Part shown: in pieces, positions 21,512 through 23,693 of the stretch
Numbering within the stretch: position 1 is the first letter of the stretch
Layout of the letters: each line of letters starts with the position of its first letter
Assembly (NCBI GenBank): GCA_035687895.1
Contig: DASRUE010000156.1
Location: 1-23,693 of the forward strand
DNA length: 23,693 nt
DNA from: JAERML01 sp035687895
GTDB taxonomy: Bacteria; Bacteroidota; Ignavibacteria; UBA10030; UBA6906
Direction: 5' to 3'
Position numbers and translations under genes: made by a program
The notes under the pieces: generated by a model
The model's database searches: none
Seen by the model: only the letters and a program-made list of their open reading frames with translations
Told to the model about the DNA's origin: nothing

Positions 21512-22426
21512 TCAGTGGTAGGTATTGCCAATAGCGAATAGGCTTGCCAGGTTTCTTAACCTTCGCGGGCGGTCGATCAGCCCTGCAAAAAGAAGGCCCG
21601 GTACACGTTGGAGCGAAATACGCACTTCAATGATTCTGTTGGGAAAAATTGACATCGGCCGGACATGCAGATGAATTCGGCAGTAATTCACTTCCTGCGG
21701 ATCACCGATCGCCCGCGCATAGTAGATCGTGTTGTCAACTACAGCGATACTATCTTTGGTGAATGTCCCCGGGTCGGGGAACGAACCGATCGCAAAGTCC
21801 AGTGACGTCGCCGCATGCATGACCGTGGAGAACCGCGTCTGATTGAACGCGCCGAGAAACAGGCTGGCACTCCACATGGCAAGGGAATCCCTGATCTGTC
21901 CCCGCCCTCCATAGAAATACAAATCCATGCGCTGAACAACTGCCGGATCAGCGGGCTCGATGACCATGGCGGAAGGGTTCGTCGTCCTTGTGCCGACGTT
22001 GACACCTTCCTCGCGAGTGGATGTTGCAGTGTTGTTCTCGAAGACAACGATAGCCGAATCGAACCGCGCAGCCGGTGCCCAACGGATGAGTGCCGGATCG
22101 CTCAGTTGACCGGTCGTCCGAAGTGAATAGAGGGAGAAGAGTGTCTGCCCCTGACCGAGGGAGTCAATCGTCATGGAAAAAGAGATCTTGGGGACCGTGT
22201 CTGCCCTGCTTCCCCATTGAACAATGTATCCGCGAAAGGTGGAATCGCTGGATGCCGTTGCAGGCGACCAGTCGAGGCGGATGGTGGAACTGTTGATCGA
22301 TGCCGCCTTCACGTTTTGCGGCGGCCCGAACGTGCCACCCGAGCCGGGACTCTCTATGTTGTCACCGCAACGCAAGGAGCACATGACGAGTATGACACCG
22401 ATTGTTACACGGGGAGCGAAGTTCAT
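21512..22426 (-). CDS. Putative lipoprotein with fibronectin type III-like domain
   Basis: A 304-residue hypothetical exported protein. The N-terminus MNFAPRVTIGVILVMCSLRC is signal-like and ends at a Cys (residue 20) followed by Gly-Asp-Asn; the residues before it (SLR) are a poor lipobox, so lipidation is likely but not certain. A linker rich in Gly, Ser and Pro precedes an Fn3-like domain at about 33-115 (PPQNVKAASINSSTIRLDW, then GYIVQWG). The remainder is beta-rich without a recognised motif; the pattern DSAIVVFENNTATS, DLYFYGG and FPDPGTFTKDS suggests a second sandwich domain. It is preceded by a very good promoter at 22462-22492 and is the first gene of the run to the ZIP transporter. 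Function unknown. Confidence 0.7.
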   Translation of the reverse strand: MNFAPRVTIGVILVMCSLRCGDNIESPGSGGTFGPPQNVKAASINSSTIRLDWSPATASSDSTFRGYIVQWGSRADTVPKISFSMTIDSLGQGQTLFSLYSLRTTGQLSDPALIRWAPAARFDSAIVVFENNTATSTREEGVNVGTRTTNPSAMVIEPADPAVVQRMDLYFYGGRGQIRDSLAMWSASLFLGAFNQTRFSTVMHAATSLDFAIGSFPDPGTFTKDSIAVVDNTIYYARAIGDPQEVNYCRIHLHVRPMSIFPNRIIEVRISLQRVPGLLFAGLIDRPRRLRNLASLFAIGNTYH

Positions 22427-22461
22427 TCTGGTTCCGTCCGCTTGTTAGCAAAAAGTCTGGA

Positions 22462-22492
22462 CAAATATAACAAATGGGATTGGAAATTCAAA
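22462..22492 (-). promoter_or_regulatory. Bacteroidetes-type promoter of the Fn3 lipoprotein gene run
   Basis: On the minus strand TTTG (22492-22489), 19 bases, then TATATTTG (22469-22462) matches the Bacteroidetes consensus TTTG/TAnnTTTG spacing. The same bases also read TTTGAA-N17-TATATT. It ends 36 bases before the ATG at 22426 and lies just after the terminator of the OmpA-like gene. Confidence 0.65.
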
Positions 22493-22506
22493 GGCGGGAA
22501 AAGTCC

Positions 22507-22546
22507 GAAAACAAGCGAGCGGCCACGCGTTTGCATAGCCGCCCGC
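22507..22546 (-). terminator. Terminator after the OmpA-like gene
   Basis: On the minus strand GCGGGCGGC (22546-22538) pairs with GCCGCTCGC (22523-22515), nine positions with one G-T pair, followed by TTGTTTTC. It begins 16 bases after the gene's stop codon. Confidence 0.65.
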
Positions 22547-22561
22547 AAGGCTGTTGGATCA

Positions 22562-23233
22562 TTACTGCAGTTCGTTCTTCATTGCCGCATCTTTCAGGTC
22601 GTCGTTGGCAAAGACGGCAATCTCTACCCGTCGATTCAGTTTTTTCCCCTCAGGCGCGTCGTTACCCGCAACGGGCTGAGTCTCACCGTATCCCACGGTT
22701 GTGATCCGTGAGCCCACAACACCTTGCCCTTTGGCATGGCCCGCCACCGCCGCTGCACGCGCCTCCGAGAGCTTCTGGTTGAACTCATCCGATCCATCCG
22801 CATCGGTGTGGCCTTCGATCAGGATATTCGTGTCCTCATATTTGTTCAGGATCTTGGAGAGCTTCTCAATATTGGCCTTGGCCGCTGGCTGAAGGCTCGA
22901 TTTGCCCGTCTCGAACAGAATACCAGAATCAAATGTAATCTTGATCCCCTCACCGATTCGTTCCACCTTTGCCCCTTCAATGTCATGCTGGATCTCTTCG
23001 GCCTGCTTGTCCATATACCGGCCGATCAACGCACCCGCTGTGCCGCCAACGGCGGCTCCGATGATGGCGCCCACGGCGGTATTTCCAGCTTGTTTGCCGA
23101 TCACCGCACCAATAACCCCTCCCGCCGCTGCACCGATGGCACCACCCTTCACTGTGCTACTGGCGCTGCATCCCATCATAAGGAATGAGGCAATCAATAC
23201 CAGGGCAATTCCAGACCGCATCGAGATAACCAT
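22562..23233 (-). CDS. Lipoprotein with glycine-zipper and OmpA-like peptidoglycan-binding domain
   Basis: A 223-residue outer-membrane lipoprotein of the YiaD/OmpA type. The signal peptide ends in the lipobox LMMGC with lipidated Cys22. Residues 30-72 are a glycine zipper of Gly/Ala-rich repeats (GAIGAAAGGVIGAVIG and GAIIGAAVGGTAGALIG), which could insert in or pack against membrane. The OmpA domain follows at about 100-205: ITFDSGILFETGKSSLQPAA, ILIEGHTDADGSDEFNQKLS and GYGETQPVAGN, then NRRVEI with the conserved Arg. Known role of the domain: binding diaminopimelate in peptidoglycan, anchoring the outer membrane. ATG 23233 is used; ATG 23221 is possible. It follows glyQS by 34 bases and may share its transcript. 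Confidence 0.9.
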   Translation of the reverse strand: MVISMRSGIALVLIASFLMMGCSASSTVKGGAIGAAAGGVIGAVIGKQAGNTAVGAIIGAAVGGTAGALIGRYMDKQAEEIQHDIEGAKVERIGEGIKITFDSGILFETGKSSLQPAAKANIEKLSKILNKYEDTNILIEGHTDADGSDEFNQKLSEARAAAVAGHAKGQGVVGSRITTVGYGETQPVAGNDAPEGKKLNRRVEIAVFANDDLKDAAMKNELQ

Positions 23234-23267
23234 GTCTTTCTCTCTCTATTGTGATGAAGGAAGTTAG

Positions 23268-23693
23268 TTAGTACAATTTCCGTTGTAAGTAGTCGCGCAA
23301 CTGGGACACGTTTACACGCTCCTGCTGCATGGAATCCCTTTCCCGGACGGTCACTGTCTGATCCGCGAGTGTTTGGGAGTCCACGGTAACGCAGAACGGC
23401 GTCCCGATCTCATCCTGCCGTCGGTACCGTCTCCCCACGGCGCCACTGTCATCGTAGAATACTCGCATGTGCGGACGAAGCGCCGTCTCGATTTGCTTGG
23501 CAATCTCAGGCATCCCCTCTCTGTTTACAAGGGGAAACACTGCGGCCTTGATCGGCGCGAGCCGGGGGTCGAATTTCAAGACGGTGCGAACCTCTGTCTT
23601 CCCGTCGGCCGTTGGAGCTTCCTCTTCGCGATAAGCGTCAACCAGAAAGGCCATGAAGGAACGACTCGCTCCTGCAGATGTCTCGATGATGTA
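23268..23693 (-). CDS. glyQS: Glycyl-tRNA synthetase, single-chain type, C-terminal part (partial)
   Basis: The frame runs off the right edge; 141 residues of the C-terminus are visible. The first visible residues, YIIETSAGASRSFMAFLVDAY (the stretch from the window edge), match motif 3 of the dimeric class IIa glycyl-tRNA synthetase, whose common form is VIEPSxGxDRxFLA; the altered SAGASRSF is notable. Then follows the anticodon-binding domain with FDPRLAPIKAAVFPLVNR, PHMRVFYDDSGAVGRRYRR and QDEIGTPFCVTVD, ending in QLRDYLQRKLY. The enzyme charges tRNA-Gly with glycine. An internal ATG (23654) is not a start, as the frame is open upstream and the homology continues to the edge. Confidence 0.9.
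   Translation of the reverse strand, partial: YIIETSAGASRSFMAFLVDAYREEEAPTADGKTEVRTVLKFDPRLAPIKAAVFPLVNREGMPEIAKQIETALRPHMRVFYDDSGAVGRRYRRQDEIGTPFCVTVDSQTLADQTVTVRERDSMQQERVNVSQLRDYLQRKLY

Noticed and set aside
1..23693. Search for tRNA or rRNA genes, CRISPR arrays, insertion sequences and phage genes
   Set aside because: All intergenic gaps are about 210 bases or less and none shows a tRNA-like fold, spaced direct repeats or terminal inverted repeats; no transposase or integrase motif was seen in any coding frame.

Overview
This window is a gene-dense chromosomal segment, most likely from the Bacteroidota/Chlorobi/Ignavibacteria side of the FCB group. The clues are a secreted protein ending in a type IX secretion (T9SS) sorting domain of the NYPNPFNP...ASGVYYYRL type, a PorQ-like T9SS outer-membrane protein, a GWxTD-domain protein, a two-subunit 2-oxoglutarate:ferredoxin oxidoreductase with fused gamma-alpha chain, the alternative GlmU-like protein of this group, and one promoter that fits the Bacteroidetes pattern TTTG-N19-TATATTTG. 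The placement is inferred from gene content only. No insertion sequence, phage gene, CRISPR array or tRNA/rRNA gene was seen, and no gene-free stretch exceeds about 210 bases.

Layout. 1-2006 (+): end of probable rplY, pth, then rpsF-rpsR-rplI behind a hairpin-rich leader. 2007-2212: terminator-like hairpins plus a candidate promoter. 2213-5084 (+): korA-korB, closed by a strong terminator. 5213-6043 (+): small T9SS cargo protein. 6145-11742 (+): probable operon nrnA-pepA-GWxTD protein-pdxA-ftsE. 11791-17080 (-): convergent run alternative glmU-rsmB-kbl-mrp-nfu, transcribed towards ftsE. 17207-18559: rpmE (-) and porQ-like (+) diverge from a shared 183-base region with a good promoter each way. 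18639-22426 (-): Fn3 lipoprotein-like gene, CPBP protease, TPR protein, ZIP transporter. 22562-23693 (-): glycine-zipper/OmpA lipoprotein and the 3' part of a single-chain glycyl-tRNA synthetase.

How the genes work together. Much of the window is housekeeping: translation (L25, Pth, S6, S18, L9, L31, RsmB, GlyRS), Fe-S cluster delivery (Mrp plus Nfu, overlapping by 4 bases), PLP synthesis (PdxA) next to PLP enzyme genes, and turnover of peptides and short RNAs (PepA, NrnA). KorAB indicates ferredoxin-linked 2-oxoglutarate metabolism, either oxidative or in the reductive TCA direction. The envelope genes (T9SS cargo, PorQ-like, GWxTD, OmpA lipoprotein, Fn3 protein, CPBP, ZIP) give the lineage-specific flavour. 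The items most worth a second look are regulatory RNA candidates: the rpsF leader, which may hold an S6:S18-type autoregulatory element, and the terminator/promoter tangle ahead of korA. No clearly new multi-gene system was found.
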